Below are positions 22,271 through 30,985 of a stretch of DNA of 64,000 nucleotides, in pieces (within the stretch, counting starts at the first letter, position 1; the number at the start of each line of letters is the position of its first letter). Position numbers and translations under genes: made by a program. Below the pieces are notes generated by a model. It searched no databases. It saw only the letters and a list, made by a program, of their open reading frames with translations, and had not been told where the DNA came from. Origin of the DNA: a virus; the IMG/VR virus record IMGVR_UViG_3300033571_005398, positions 1 to 64,000 of that record. One strand, 5' to 3'.

Positions 22271-22722
22271 CTTGACTTCCTCTTCTTTTCCGGTTCGAGG
22301 TTAAGGTATCCCATATCCACCATTTGAGATACGGCTCCCATAAGGGTATTCAAAGCAACGTGGGTAAACGCCTTCCGAGTTGCTGCCCAAGCAGCAGCGT
22401 TCATTCCGTTGAGGTCTTCGTCATCGAGTTCGGCTTCAGCGTGGGTGCGCTGGTGGTCTACAACGCCATCAGCCATTGTCTTTGCGTACATGTACATGAT
22501 GGGAATAAGGTGCTCTACACGAGACATCCGGATATTGCTTTCATCGGATTCTTTGTCGGCAACCTCATCGCTAGTTGGTGGGCACCCGAGAAGACCGCTT
22601 ATGTGGTCGGCCTCATTAACTTGGGAATCTAAAATAAACCCTCGGATGCGGGAAGTAATCTCGGTCAAAGAAAAATTAGGAGATGGTGGTCTTCTTCTTA
22701 AGCTCACTTTGCCTCTCCCCAT
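22255..22722 (-). CDS. Hypothetical helical protein (155 aa)
   Basis: Not recognised. Basic N terminus, then three predicted helices including VEHLIPIMYMYAKTMADGVVD and FTHVALNTLMGAVSQMVDMG, and a Lys/Arg-rich C terminus. Its start lies inside the 3' end of the polymerase gene, suggesting an accessory to replication. Confidence 0.5.
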   Translation of the reverse strand: MGRGKVSLRRRPPSPNFSLTEITSRIRGFILDSQVNEADHISGLLGCPPTSDEVADKESDESNIRMSRVEHLIPIMYMYAKTMADGVVDHQRTHAEAELDDEDLNGMNAAAWAATRKAFTHVALNTLMGAVSQMVDMGYLNLEPEKKRKSRWKNR

Positions 22723-24707
22723 TTGTCTACAATGTATACTTCTGCCTTTAATGGAAGTGTAATCTCCTTAAGATGTATTCCTTCCATGGACACGCGGATA
22801 GCCTCTGCCGCCTCTTCGGCCCGGTCCTCGGGGCAAATAGTAACCAACTCGTCGTGTACAGTAAGTACAACATTTATATCCGGCTCGTCTATAAAGCAAG
22901 AGTGTGCGCGGGCGATGGCCAACTTCATGATGTCTGCAGCCGAACCTTGGATGACCGTGTTGAAGGCCTGCCGTTCGGCACGCGAGATTAGTCCACGCTC
23001 AGTGGCGGTGGTCAGCTCGGGGATATACCGACGACGTCCGAAGATAGTTTCGACAAAAGGTACTGGAGAACGGTTACGTGCCAGTGCGACTACTCGAGCC
23101 TTGTACAGAGGGATGTTGCGGAACCGCTGCTCAAAGTTTTTAAGCAGGTCACGCGCTTGCGTTACGCTACACCCAATGCTGGAGGCAATCTTGTCTGGGC
23201 CTACGCCGTACGAGATGGCAAGCACAAGCACCTTCCCAGCCTTACGGTCGACTCCCATAGTGTCACCAATGGTGGTGTAGATGTCCCCACCATTAAGGTA
23301 GTTTTCTACCATGATTGGGTCTTGCGAAAATGCGGCAATAACTCGCGGCTCAATCTGCGAGTAGTCGGCAACAATAAGTTTGCACCCCGGAGGAGCAATG
23401 AACAGGTTTCGGATTAACTTGCCGTACTTCCCTGATGAGGGGATGTTTTGCAAGTTGGGCTCACTAGAAGAGAACCGGCCAGTCTCTGCCCCATGAGCTT
23501 TAAAGTTTGTGTGGACACGCCCATTGATGAGAAGGCTCTTACGCTCAGTAATCTTTTCTTTACCGTTAGTGACGTGCTTAACCGAACCGCCTTTGTACGG
23601 AGTAACGTACGTAGTCATCAACTTGTTGAGGTCTTGGTATTCTAAGAGAGCGTCAACAAGAGCGTCCTTACCCCGGTGAAACTCAAGCGCGTCTGCTGAT
23701 ACTGAGAAGTACGCCGGAACCAACTCTTCTCCGGCACGTTTGGCATCCTTGCCCTTTGGTGTAAGCGATGTCGGGATGTTTACGTTTGGTTTAATACGAG
23801 GCTTGTTTCCGTCAATCTCTGTAAACAAAAGACGTTGCTTCTCGGGTATGGAGTTAATCGAGAAAGCCTTGCCAACAATCTTGTAAGCCCGAGCTTCTGC
23901 AGCTTGCTTATCCGCGCTAATCTGCTCCGCCAGAGAATCTAGCTGAGCCTCGTCAATGTAAGCTCCGGCCTGCTCCATGTCGCAGAGGGCCGCAAGGACA
24001 TCCATCTCGAGTTTCCAAACACGGGCCAGTGAACCCACCAATTGTGGGGCAAGCTTTTTGTACAACTTCCACGTAACTTCTGCATCAATGCCGGAGTACT
24101 TCGCAACATCCTCGAAGGAGTGCTCAGCCACGTTGGCTCCTACACCTTTCTCTACATCTATGCTGAGTTCGCGCTTAACACACGCGGCAAGGCCAAGGTT
24201 ATTCTTTGTGAGGTTATTGGCAATAAAGGAGGCCATGAGAGTGTCAAAGAAGGGCTTTGTAGGGACTCGTCCACGGAAATACTTGGCAACAGACTTCAAA
24301 TCAAACTTTACGTTATGACCAATCTTGAGTGCGTCAGAAAACATGAGCGGTTCAATCGCCCGGAATACCTGTGCTGGAGTAAGTTGCGCCGGAGCATCAT
24401 CAAAGACAGGTACCCACAATTTAGAGTTCTTTGAATAGTGCGCGTCAGTTAACGGCTTGCCTGCAGCAATTCGGCGCTTGCCCTCAAGCAAGACGGGCTT
24501 GGTGTGAAACAAGAACGAACCGTTAGGATGTCCCATTGGAATGACGTCTACACGGCCTTCAATGGCAAACGAAATCCAGCACACGTCATTGATGATGGGG
24601 TAGATGCGGTTCTCGCCGATGGTCTCTACGTCAAATGCAAATGCGTCGACCTTTGAATAGGCGTCGACGAATTCCTGCAACTGAGCTTCAGTTGTAATTA
24701 TGTTCAT
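22704..24707 (-). CDS. polA: DNA polymerase I family (family A) with 3'-5' exonuclease
   Basis: 667 aa. Exonuclease motifs: FAFDVET, GHNVKFD and YSGIDAE. Polymerase motif A is VADYSQIEPRV, motif B RKAGKVLVLAISYG and motif C VLTVHDELV. The residue matching E. coli Phe762 is Leu (Leu496), a variant seen in many viral PolA proteins. No 5'-3' exonuclease domain. This is the replicative polymerase. It is separated from the SSB-like gene upstream by a strong hairpin. Confidence 0.95.
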   Translation of the reverse strand: MNIITTEAQLQEFVDAYSKVDAFAFDVETIGENRIYPIINDVCWISFAIEGRVDVIPMGHPNGSFLFHTKPVLLEGKRRIAAGKPLTDAHYSKNSKLWVPVFDDAPAQLTPAQVFRAIEPLMFSDALKIGHNVKFDLKSVAKYFRGRVPTKPFFDTLMASFIANNLTKNNLGLAACVKRELSIDVEKGVGANVAEHSFEDVAKYSGIDAEVTWKLYKKLAPQLVGSLARVWKLEMDVLAALCDMEQAGAYIDEAQLDSLAEQISADKQAAEARAYKIVGKAFSINSIPEKQRLLFTEIDGNKPRIKPNVNIPTSLTPKGKDAKRAGEELVPAYFSVSADALEFHRGKDALVDALLEYQDLNKLMTTYVTPYKGGSVKHVTNGKEKITERKSLLINGRVHTNFKAHGAETGRFSSSEPNLQNIPSSGKYGKLIRNLFIAPPGCKLIVADYSQIEPRVIAAFSQDPIMVENYLNGGDIYTTIGDTMGVDRKAGKVLVLAISYGVGPDKIASSIGCSVTQARDLLKNFEQRFRNIPLYKARVVALARNRSPVPFVETIFGRRRYIPELTTATERGLISRAERQAFNTVIQGSAADIMKLAIARAHSCFIDEPDINVVLTVHDELVTICPEDRAEEAAEAIRVSMEGIHLKEITLPLKAEVYIVDKWGEAK

Positions 24708-24730
24708 ACCATCCCCTCAGATGATGAAGG

Positions 24731-24770
24731 GGGGGCTGAGATGAAGAAAGGATAAGACATCTCAGCCCCC
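24731..24770 (-). terminator. 13-bp hairpin between SSB-like and polymerase genes
   Basis: GGGGGCTGAGATG and CATCTCAGCCCCC pair perfectly around a 14-nt loop in the 73-bp gap. No proper T-run follows on the leftward strand, so it may be a weak terminator or an RNA stability element that lets the SSB-like gene be expressed above the polymerase gene. Confidence 0.6.
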
Positions 24771-24780
24771 GTGGAGTGGG

Positions 24781-25446
24781 TTAGCTTACGAGCGAACGCG
24801 CAATCTGAAGCAGTTCTTCGCGAGGGGTTACGTAGACTGTTTCAGGGCCGTACATTACGGCTTCCTGCGCGAGCGCATCGAGCTTCTCAGCATCGAGCTC
24901 CCACTCATCGGCAAGGTCGGTCGCACGTACACGCTCAAGGCCGTACGTGGTCTGGGGCCCGGTTCCCTGCCGAGAGATTGACCAGTAGTACTTGCTCAAA
25001 GGACCGCGACGAGCGTCGTCGTTTGCAGCACGGAGCTGACGAGCGAACATCGGCGGAGCAGTGAGAATCTGGACAGTTGGATTCTCGTCACTTACAACGA
25101 GAACGTTAAAGGCGAACTTGCCACGAGGCTTGTCGCCAAGGATGTCGCACAACGGGCACTGGTCGCCGAGGCAAACGAACGAACGCTTTCCCTCAGTGCG
25201 GTCAAGCCAGTGCTGGTAGTACACAGAGAACGGCTCGTTCTCAAGGAAACGGACCAACTGGGCCGAGTCGCTGAAACGGAAATCGTTCGGGTAGTCTCCC
25301 TTGTCCCGCGCGGGCTTCAGAAGAGCGTCGGCTGCTCCCCATCCAGACTGGACGGAAGTGCCGTGCTTGGGAGCCGCGTCAGGCGCGTCCTCCGCAAGGG
25401 CGATGGGGATGTCGTAATCTGTGGCATCCATGGTGGGGTTCTGCAT
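24781..25446 (-). CDS. Probable ssDNA-binding protein with zinc site (221 aa)
   Basis: The first 60 residues are polar; the centre has FVCLGDQCPLCDILGDKPRGKF... (Cys92, Cys97, Cys100, plus nearby His) then beta strands (FNVLVVSDENPTVQIL), like phage gp32-type or zinc-containing SSB proteins. The start at 25446 follows AAAGGA; an upstream in-frame start lacks a site. Located next to polymerase. The exact family is inferred from motif and place. Confidence 0.6.
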   Translation of the reverse strand: MQNPTMDATDYDIPIALAEDAPDAAPKHGTSVQSGWGAADALLKPARDKGDYPNDFRFSDSAQLVRFLENEPFSVYYQHWLDRTEGKRSFVCLGDQCPLCDILGDKPRGKFAFNVLVVSDENPTVQILTAPPMFARQLRAANDDARRGPLSKYYWSISRQGTGPQTTYGLERVRATDLADEWELDAEKLDALAQEAVMYGPETVYVTPREELLQIARSLVS

Positions 25447-25494
25447 TTTGTTCCTTTGGTAATGAGGCTTACGCACTCGGTTGGATGTGAGGCA

Positions 25495-25977
25495 TTACTG
25501 CTCTCGGTGCACGGACTCTTTCCAGCGACGCACTAGCGTCTCAGTCAAGTCCCCGTGTTGACTCCACTCTATACGAGAAGAGCCAAGAAGTCCACGTCGG
25601 TTAAACTCTTCAATGGCAATTTCAATCAGGTCACGAGTATACACGCGATTCCCGTTTACCTTTTTACCTTGAAGCGTCTTTGAACGCAAACGATAAGGAG
25701 CGATAGGGATATACCCCTTATTCTCCCACAAGCGGATTGTGACAATCTTTTTCTCCAACGCGTGTGCTAACGCGCCGATGGTAAAGATTTCAGTCTCCAC
25801 TCCTTGAAGAACCTTGATGGTAGGACGTTCATCCCAACCGTTTGATTCTCCGTAGGCTTTTGCCCGTCGACGGTCTGCAGCTTCAGTGCTGCTTCGTCGA
25901 GGTTTCTTTGACCCCGGAACCTTGTCAAGACCCTCAAATGCTTTGAGAATCTCTTCTTCGCTACGTAAGCCAGCCAT
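25495..25977 (-). CDS. MerR-like HTH protein (160 aa)
   Basis: FTIGALAHALEKKIVTIRLW followed by ENKGYIPIAPYRL and NRVYTRDLIEIAIEEF gives the winged HTH of MerR-type or Xis-type proteins, with an unusually long basic N terminus (about 60 residues). DNA-binding is likely. It sits between SSB-like and coiled-coil genes in the replication block; it could regulate this operon or mark an origin. Confidence 0.65.
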   Translation of the reverse strand: MAGLRSEEEILKAFEGLDKVPGSKKPRRSSTEAADRRRAKAYGESNGWDERPTIKVLQGVETEIFTIGALAHALEKKIVTIRLWENKGYIPIAPYRLRSKTLQGKKVNGNRVYTRDLIEIAIEEFNRRGLLGSSRIEWSQHGDLTETLVRRWKESVHREQ

Positions 25978-26420
25978 TACTTCTTCTTTGTAACGAGTGC
26001 CCAGATAACCTTGGCCGGAAACATCCGGTCAATTTCTTCTTCGGTTACCTTGCCATCGTACATAGAAGCCATAAGCGCGTCTTCATTGATTACGCGCTTC
26101 ATCTCGTAAACCGCATCTTCGAGGCCGTGTTCAGCAATAATCTCGTCAGCAATGCTCTCATCTAGCTTTCGTTGAACTCGGCGGTTCTTTTCAATCCGAA
26201 CAACGCCGTCAATCTCTGCGTCAAACTCAATAAGGACGTTACCCTTGTCGTCTTCGTAGCCATCCTCATCAAGACGGGCAAACAAGGCTTCGCGCAGAAC
26301 CTTCTGTCGAGCCTCCATCGTCTCAATTGTAGACTTGACTTTTACGTACTCGCGCACCTGCGCTTCAAGGCTGTCAGGGTCGGTAAACCGGACCTGCTCC
26401 TCTGGAATTGCGTTAGCCAT
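25977..26420 (-). CDS. Hypothetical coiled-coil protein (147 aa)
   Basis: A helical N-terminal half (LEAQVREYVKVKSTIETMEARQ) predicts a coiled coil; the second half is mixed with an acidic surface. Such proteins lie beside helicase genes in several actinobacteriophages; I do not know a function. One-base overlap with the MerR-like gene. Confidence 0.5.
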   Translation of the reverse strand: MANAIPEEQVRFTDPDSLEAQVREYVKVKSTIETMEARQKVLREALFARLDEDGYEDDKGNVLIEFDAEIDGVVRIEKNRRVQRKLDESIADEIIAEHGLEDAVYEMKRVINEDALMASMYDGKVTEEEIDRMFPAKVIWALVTKKK

Positions 26421-26430
26421 GGATACCCTC

Positions 26431-28014
26431 CTAAATCATTTTGATACTAAGAAACTCTATCAAGCTGCCTACTGTCAGGTCAACTCCTCCTTTGGAGTTT
26501 ATACCCTTACCGTCAATAACTGCACCGGCCACGTTCTTTTTCTGCTTAAGCGTGTCGTATTGACGTTGTTCAATCGAACCCTGAATGAGAATGTCTTGAA
26601 TAGTTATTGTTTGCCAAGTGGAGGACGTTCGGTTGATTCTTCCGTTTCGTTGTACAGATAGACCTGCTGACCAAGGTTGGTCGTAATTGACCAAAAGATT
26701 GGCCTGCGGCAAGTCGACTCCATAGCCCCCTGCGTCCGAAGATACAAGAACGCGTACTTCTGCCTCAGTCTGAAATTTGACTTTGGTTGCTTCTTTTTCT
26801 TTGGCATTCATCTCTCCCGTGTAAGCAACGGCTGAATAGCCTTTGGCGTTTAGTCGATTAACTATCTGGTCAACGGAGCCAAGGTACGAAGAGAACACAA
26901 CGGCTTTGTACGTAGGGTCAATGTCTAGGTGCTCTGCTAAATATGAGACGGTGGCATCGAGTTTAGGAGATTTAGTTAACCCGTCTAACAACCCCTCTGT
27001 GCCTAGGCCATGAACATACGCGCTTCCCTTGCCATTTTGTTTGCTGAATTCCGCGTAACTGGTTGTTAGCAAGGACGCGTTGGAGCAGAGCATCCTAAGA
27101 GCGGTGATTCGTGACATTATCTTCCCGCGGTATTCATTGGCTGGGTCGCCAAAACTTCCACCCTGACCGTAGTGGTGTTCAAGACTAAACCCAGAACCAA
27201 ACAACTGGCTAACCTCCACCAACAACTCCTGTAGGTCATTGGCAATGTAGTTGTAGAGCAACTTACTGGCTCTGTCTAAAGGAACCATTAGCGGGGCTCG
27301 GTACACTGCGTCAGGAAGATACGGTGCTACGTCTGGGTCTTTCTGCGATTTCCTAACGGTTGACTCAGACAACGTTTTATGCAGCGTGGGTAAGTTGCGG
27401 TAACGCTGAACTCCGCCAAAGTGGTTACGTACAATAAACGTCTTGTCAAAGAGGTCAAACCTACCCAGAACATCGGCATCAACAAATTGCATGATGGAGA
27501 AGATTTCTTCAGGACGGCCATTCTCAATGGGAGTTCCTGTAAGTGCAAACCTAATTGGAATCTTTTTGGCGAGCTCTTTTACCTTCTTAGCTCGCTTGGC
27601 TCTAAACCCTTTGATGGCCGTGGCCTCATCGCACACAATTGCAGAAATGTCAAGTGTTTTTATGGTATCCCAGTCATTAACTACTTGCTCATAGTTCATG
27701 ATGATGTAGTCGTATTCGTAATACGAATCGTAGAACGCCTGTCTTTGCTTGGGCGTACCGTCAATGACAAGCGCAGTCGAGTCACTGAACTTCTCGATTT
27801 CAGACTTCCATTGGTACTTTAGGCTGGCCAAGCAGAGTACCAGAACAGTTGTTTTGTACACATCGTACGGTAATGTATGTACAGAAGACTCTATGGCGGC
27901 AATAGTCATTGGCGTCTTTCCGAGGCCCATCTCATACGCCACAAGCATCTTCTTCTTGTCAACCATCTCTTGTACGGCATCTACTTGGTACGGCTTTAGC
28001 GTTCCCTTAAACAT
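26431..28014 (-). CDS. SNF2-family DEAD/DEAH-type helicase or translocase
   Basis: 527 aa. Motif I AYEMGLGKT (26-34), motif II CDEAT (128-132), motif III FALTGTPIENG, and C-terminal motifs VLVSSDAGGYGVDLPQANLLVNYD and QRNGRINR. SNF2 proteins use ATP to move along duplex DNA and remodel bound proteins or forks. It overlaps the primase gene by 8 bases, so it belongs to the replication operon. Confidence 0.92.
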   Translation of the reverse strand: MFKGTLKPYQVDAVQEMVDKKKMLVAYEMGLGKTPMTIAAIESSVHTLPYDVYKTTVLVLCLASLKYQWKSEIEKFSDSTALVIDGTPKQRQAFYDSYYEYDYIIMNYEQVVNDWDTIKTLDISAIVCDEATAIKGFRAKRAKKVKELAKKIPIRFALTGTPIENGRPEEIFSIMQFVDADVLGRFDLFDKTFIVRNHFGGVQRYRNLPTLHKTLSESTVRKSQKDPDVAPYLPDAVYRAPLMVPLDRASKLLYNYIANDLQELLVEVSQLFGSGFSLEHHYGQGGSFGDPANEYRGKIMSRITALRMLCSNASLLTTSYAEFSKQNGKGSAYVHGLGTEGLLDGLTKSPKLDATVSYLAEHLDIDPTYKAVVFSSYLGSVDQIVNRLNAKGYSAVAYTGEMNAKEKEATKVKFQTEAEVRVLVSSDAGGYGVDLPQANLLVNYDQPWSAGLSVQRNGRINRTSSTWQTITIQDILIQGSIEQRQYDTLKQKKNVAGAVIDGKGINSKGGVDLTVGSLIEFLSIKMI

Positions 28015-29008
28015 AGGCGGACTCTCCCTTTAAAAAGGACTGTGAGTTCTCAACGCCCCAAGCAATCTCTTCGTTGGTCATGTCTCCCGGGTCTTTCTTG
28101 CCAGTATCTCCGTAGTTGAAGTACGACATGTTTAGTCCGTATTTCAAGGCGTACTCTTTGATTTGTGCGGAGGCGGCTTTACCCGCGGCGTCTACCTTGG
28201 GGTTATCAAAGGCAACAATAATACGAGAGGCGTTACGAATCAGCTTTATCTGGGTTTCGTTTATTGTGGCTCCGCAAATAGCAAGGGCCCCGGGGAACCC
28301 CGCGGTGTGGAACCGTAAGCAATCAAGCGGAGACTCGACCAAGTACGCCACATCGTCTCGAAGTTGGGATAACCCAAACAACGTTTTTGAACGAGGTAAC
28401 CCGGGAGGACGGTTCATAAACGTTCGCTCTTTAGTCCCCTTTTCCTGCCACCCAAGAAGGCGTCCAGTAATTGGGTCACGAAAAGGAAGTACCCAAGTTT
28501 CTCGTGAAGCATCCCACATAACTTCATACGCTGCTGCCGACTCCCAAGAAACATTTCGTTCTTCTAGCTTGTCCGGGGGTGGGGAACCGAAGACAGCAAG
28601 GCGGGCCTCCGACATCTCTGGAAGAGGAGCGTACTGCTCTACTCTGGAGGGTATCCGCTGGAAAGCTACGGCAAGTTTATCCGGAGAAATGTCCGCAATA
28701 GAGGCCAGCCAACCGTGCGCGGCAGCGATGTCGTGGTCAACGATGTCTCCCCATGACGGCAGATAGAACTGTTTTACGTCAGCGATAAGGTGGAACAAGT
28801 TACCTTTGTACTGGCAAGAGAAGCAGATGTGCTGTCCGCTGTCTAGGTTTATCCACCAAGAAGGTGAGTTGTCATCTTTACCTGTCCGAGTTTTGTGCAT
28901 GGGGCACAGGGCGTTGGCCTCCGAACCGCGAACGGTGTAGTCAAATCCCAGTTCGTCTAGAACTTGCTCTATGTCTACGCTCACGGGGTTCCTATGGTAG
29001 GTGACCAA
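28007..29008 (-). CDS. dnaG: DnaG-type primase
   Basis: 333 aa. CHC2-type zinc finger (Cys35, His38, Cys62, Cys65), then a TOPRIM domain with VESPLDCLRF and IIVAFDNPK. Makes RNA primers for the phage fork. Shorter than bacterial DnaG: no C-terminal helicase-binding domain is visible. Adjoins the helicase gene with a 28-base overlap. Confidence 0.9.
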   Translation of the reverse strand: MVTYHRNPVSVDIEQVLDELGFDYTVRGSEANALCPMHKTRTGKDDNSPSWWINLDSGQHICFSCQYKGNLFHLIADVKQFYLPSWGDIVDHDIAAAHGWLASIADISPDKLAVAFQRIPSRVEQYAPLPEMSEARLAVFGSPPPDKLEERNVSWESAAAYEVMWDASRETWVLPFRDPITGRLLGWQEKGTKERTFMNRPPGLPRSKTLFGLSQLRDDVAYLVESPLDCLRFHTAGFPGALAICGATINETQIKLIRNASRIIVAFDNPKVDAAGKAASAQIKEYALKYGLNMSYFNYGDTGKKDPGDMTNEEIAWGVENSQSFLKGESAYV

Positions 29009-30246
29009 GGAACGCAGAACTTACAGGTATTGCGCTCATCCTCATCGTGAAAGCACCCGCGTTCCCAGTCCCAAACCAAAAGGGCGTCAACCGGACCACA
29101 GTTTCGAGACTGGACTACCTTGAGGATTCGGGACATAGCGTCTTCTTCCGCAGTCGGCTCGAGGCCAAGAATTACATCGGAGTCTTGGAAAAATGACGAG
29201 GAGTACCCGATGGAGTCCGCGGTTACCTTTCCGCCCTTCATCTTCCACAGCAGAGTCTGAGTAGTAATAATCACAGGAATGTCCAACCGCTGGGCTACGC
29301 GCTTCAGACCTCGGGTGATGTTGGTCAAAGCCTGTGGTGTGTTGGCCTCACCAGTTACTTGGTCAAGCATCAGGTAGACGCCGTCTACGAAAAGGATGTC
29401 GGGCTTCAGTTGCTCTGCTTTGGCTACCAAAGAGTCAATGGTCAACCCGTTGATGGCGTCGACGAGATGAAAGGGGTGTCGCGTGGCCATTGCTTTGAGC
29501 ATGTCGCGGTAACGCTGCTCCTCCACGATGGGAAGCTTTCCTAGACGAAGATTTTTGTGAGAGATATGCGCACGCATTGCGTCATGCCGTTGAGCCTGCT
29601 CGTGGTTGTTCATCTCAAAAGATTGGAACATGGGAGTCTTACCGGCCTCGTGTACGTTGATAGCCATCTTTAAGGCAATCTGTGACTTACCAGTCTTGGG
29701 TGGAGCGATGATTGTAATCAGCTGACCGCCCTGCAACCCGGCAGTGGCGTCGTCAATCTTTGCAAACCCGGTAGGTATGCCAAGCAGTGTTTGATTCTGT
29801 ACACTCTCGTACTCTTCAAAACGAGCGTCAGGGTTTTTTGACAAGTCAATGTGGTGTGTACCAATAACGCCCTGCTCATTAATGAGCGTTACTGTTTTCG
29901 ACATCTCCAGAATGGCGGACTCGTGGTCGTTACCCTGCAACTCGTCGACCATCTTACTGACGCCGGAAAGCGTCAAGGTACGTCGACGAAACTCCACCAT
30001 CTTGTCGATAAGGTACTCAATGGTGTCCTCGACATTGAGCGCTTGAAAGTTGGGAAAGTTATCTTTGACAGAAGTGTACGTAGGAACTTCGCGGTACTTT
30101 GCATAGTGCTCGCGAGTGAACTTCCAGACACGGCGTAGGTCGTCGTCGACAATCCAGTCATCTTTAAGTCCGGCCTCTATGACAGGTATGATGTGCCGGT
30201 CTGCAATGACCTTGCTGATTAGTCGGTACTCGTTATCGTGTGCCAT
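28981..30246 (-). CDS. dnaB: DnaB-like replicative helicase
   Basis: 421 aa. Helical N-terminal domain, linker, then RecA-type ATPase: GIPTGFAKIDDATAGLQGGQ, Walker A APPKTGKS (181-188), Walker B ILFVDGVYLM and a C-terminal motor segment with VIITTQTL. Ends with an unusual Cys pair (CKFC). Loaded by the DnaC-like protein encoded downstream of the initiator gene. AAAGAGGG precedes the start. Confidence 0.92.
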   Translation of the reverse strand: MAHDNEYRLISKVIADRHIIPVIEAGLKDDWIVDDDLRRVWKFTREHYAKYREVPTYTSVKDNFPNFQALNVEDTIEYLIDKMVEFRRRTLTLSGVSKMVDELQGNDHESAILEMSKTVTLINEQGVIGTHHIDLSKNPDARFEEYESVQNQTLLGIPTGFAKIDDATAGLQGGQLITIIAPPKTGKSQIALKMAINVHEAGKTPMFQSFEMNNHEQAQRHDAMRAHISHKNLRLGKLPIVEEQRYRDMLKAMATRHPFHLVDAINGLTIDSLVAKAEQLKPDILFVDGVYLMLDQVTGEANTPQALTNITRGLKRVAQRLDIPVIITTQTLLWKMKGGKVTADSIGYSSSFFQDSDVILGLEPTAEEDAMSRILKVVQSRNCGPVDALLVWDWERGCFHDEDERNTCKFCVPWSPTIGTP

Positions 30247-30260
30247 GTTGTTCCCTCTTT

Positions 30261-30680
30261 TTACAAGTTCTCTAGTTCAATGCCCCAAGAACCATACCGC
30301 GCAACTCGGTCTCGAATGTCTATGACACCCTTTAGATTTGGTCGATATGGAAGTTCCCCGATGAAATCTTCAATACTGTCGTACAGTTCTGCATAGTTGA
30401 AGGGGTTAGCCCCACGGCTATCCAGCCGAGCCATCAGCTTATCGAGGTGTTCCTGTGTCCACAAGTCAGTTGCAAAAGCAGCCAGTTCTACGGACAACCC
30501 AAACTTAGCTGACTTATTCCAAAGAAACGACAATGCGGGGTTGTTTAGGCCAAGGACACGGCGAGTTAATTTGGTTGAAACAAGAAGCCGACGTTCTTCG
30601 GCAATTTCCGAAGTTACTACGGTGTCAATATTGACAATGAGGCGGGGAGGAGTCTCATTGGAGATGTCCCCATTTATCAC
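30261..30680 (-). CDS. Hypothetical protein (139 aa)
   Basis: Not recognised. Begins with a strand (PRLIVNIDTVVTSE) and continues with several helices (GLSVELAAFATDLW). The opening recalls HAD or Rossmann folds, but the later motifs are absent. It overlaps the SWIM-type gene by 4 bases and precedes the helicase gene. Confidence 0.5.
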   Translation of the reverse strand: MINGDISNETPPRLIVNIDTVVTSEIAEERRLLVSTKLTRRVLGLNNPALSFLWNKSAKFGLSVELAAFATDLWTQEHLDKLMARLDSRGANPFNYAELYDSIEDFIGELPYRPNLKGVIDIRDRVARYGSWGIELENL

Positions 30681-30985
30681 TCGATTACTTCAATCTTGGC
30701 GTTGTCAATTAAAAACTTTCGAAAGAGTTCGCGGTCTTTCATTGCCGCAATGACTTCTTCGTCGTTTACAGTCGAGGGAATCTGAATGGCGTACGTTCCG
30801 TCGTTCTCTTCAATACGGCGACGAACGTGGCGTATGTGCTTACACCGTCTACCGGTTTTGTAAAAGGAGCAACTGCAGCGCATCTTTTGGTAATCTTCTG
30901 AGTCGGCTTCAAGCTCGTACACACCGTCATCCTCAAGGAAGATTTGAATAGTGCGCCAGTCAGGCATTGAGGTTGAGCCTTTCAT
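30677..30985 (-). CDS. SWIM-type zinc-finger protein (102 aa)
   Basis: CSCSFYKTGRRCKHIRHV fits the SWIM consensus CxCx(n)CxH, a small zinc module that binds DNA or protein partners. Before it are beta strands (VYELEADSEDYQKMR), as usual for SWIM. TGATG overlap with the helicase-loader gene. It probably works in the replication complex; exact role unknown. Confidence 0.7.
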   Translation of the reverse strand: MKGSTSMPDWRTIQIFLEDDGVYELEADSEDYQKMRCSCSFYKTGRRCKHIRHVRRRIEENDGTYAIQIPSTVNDEEVIAAMKDRELFRKFLIDNAKIEVIE

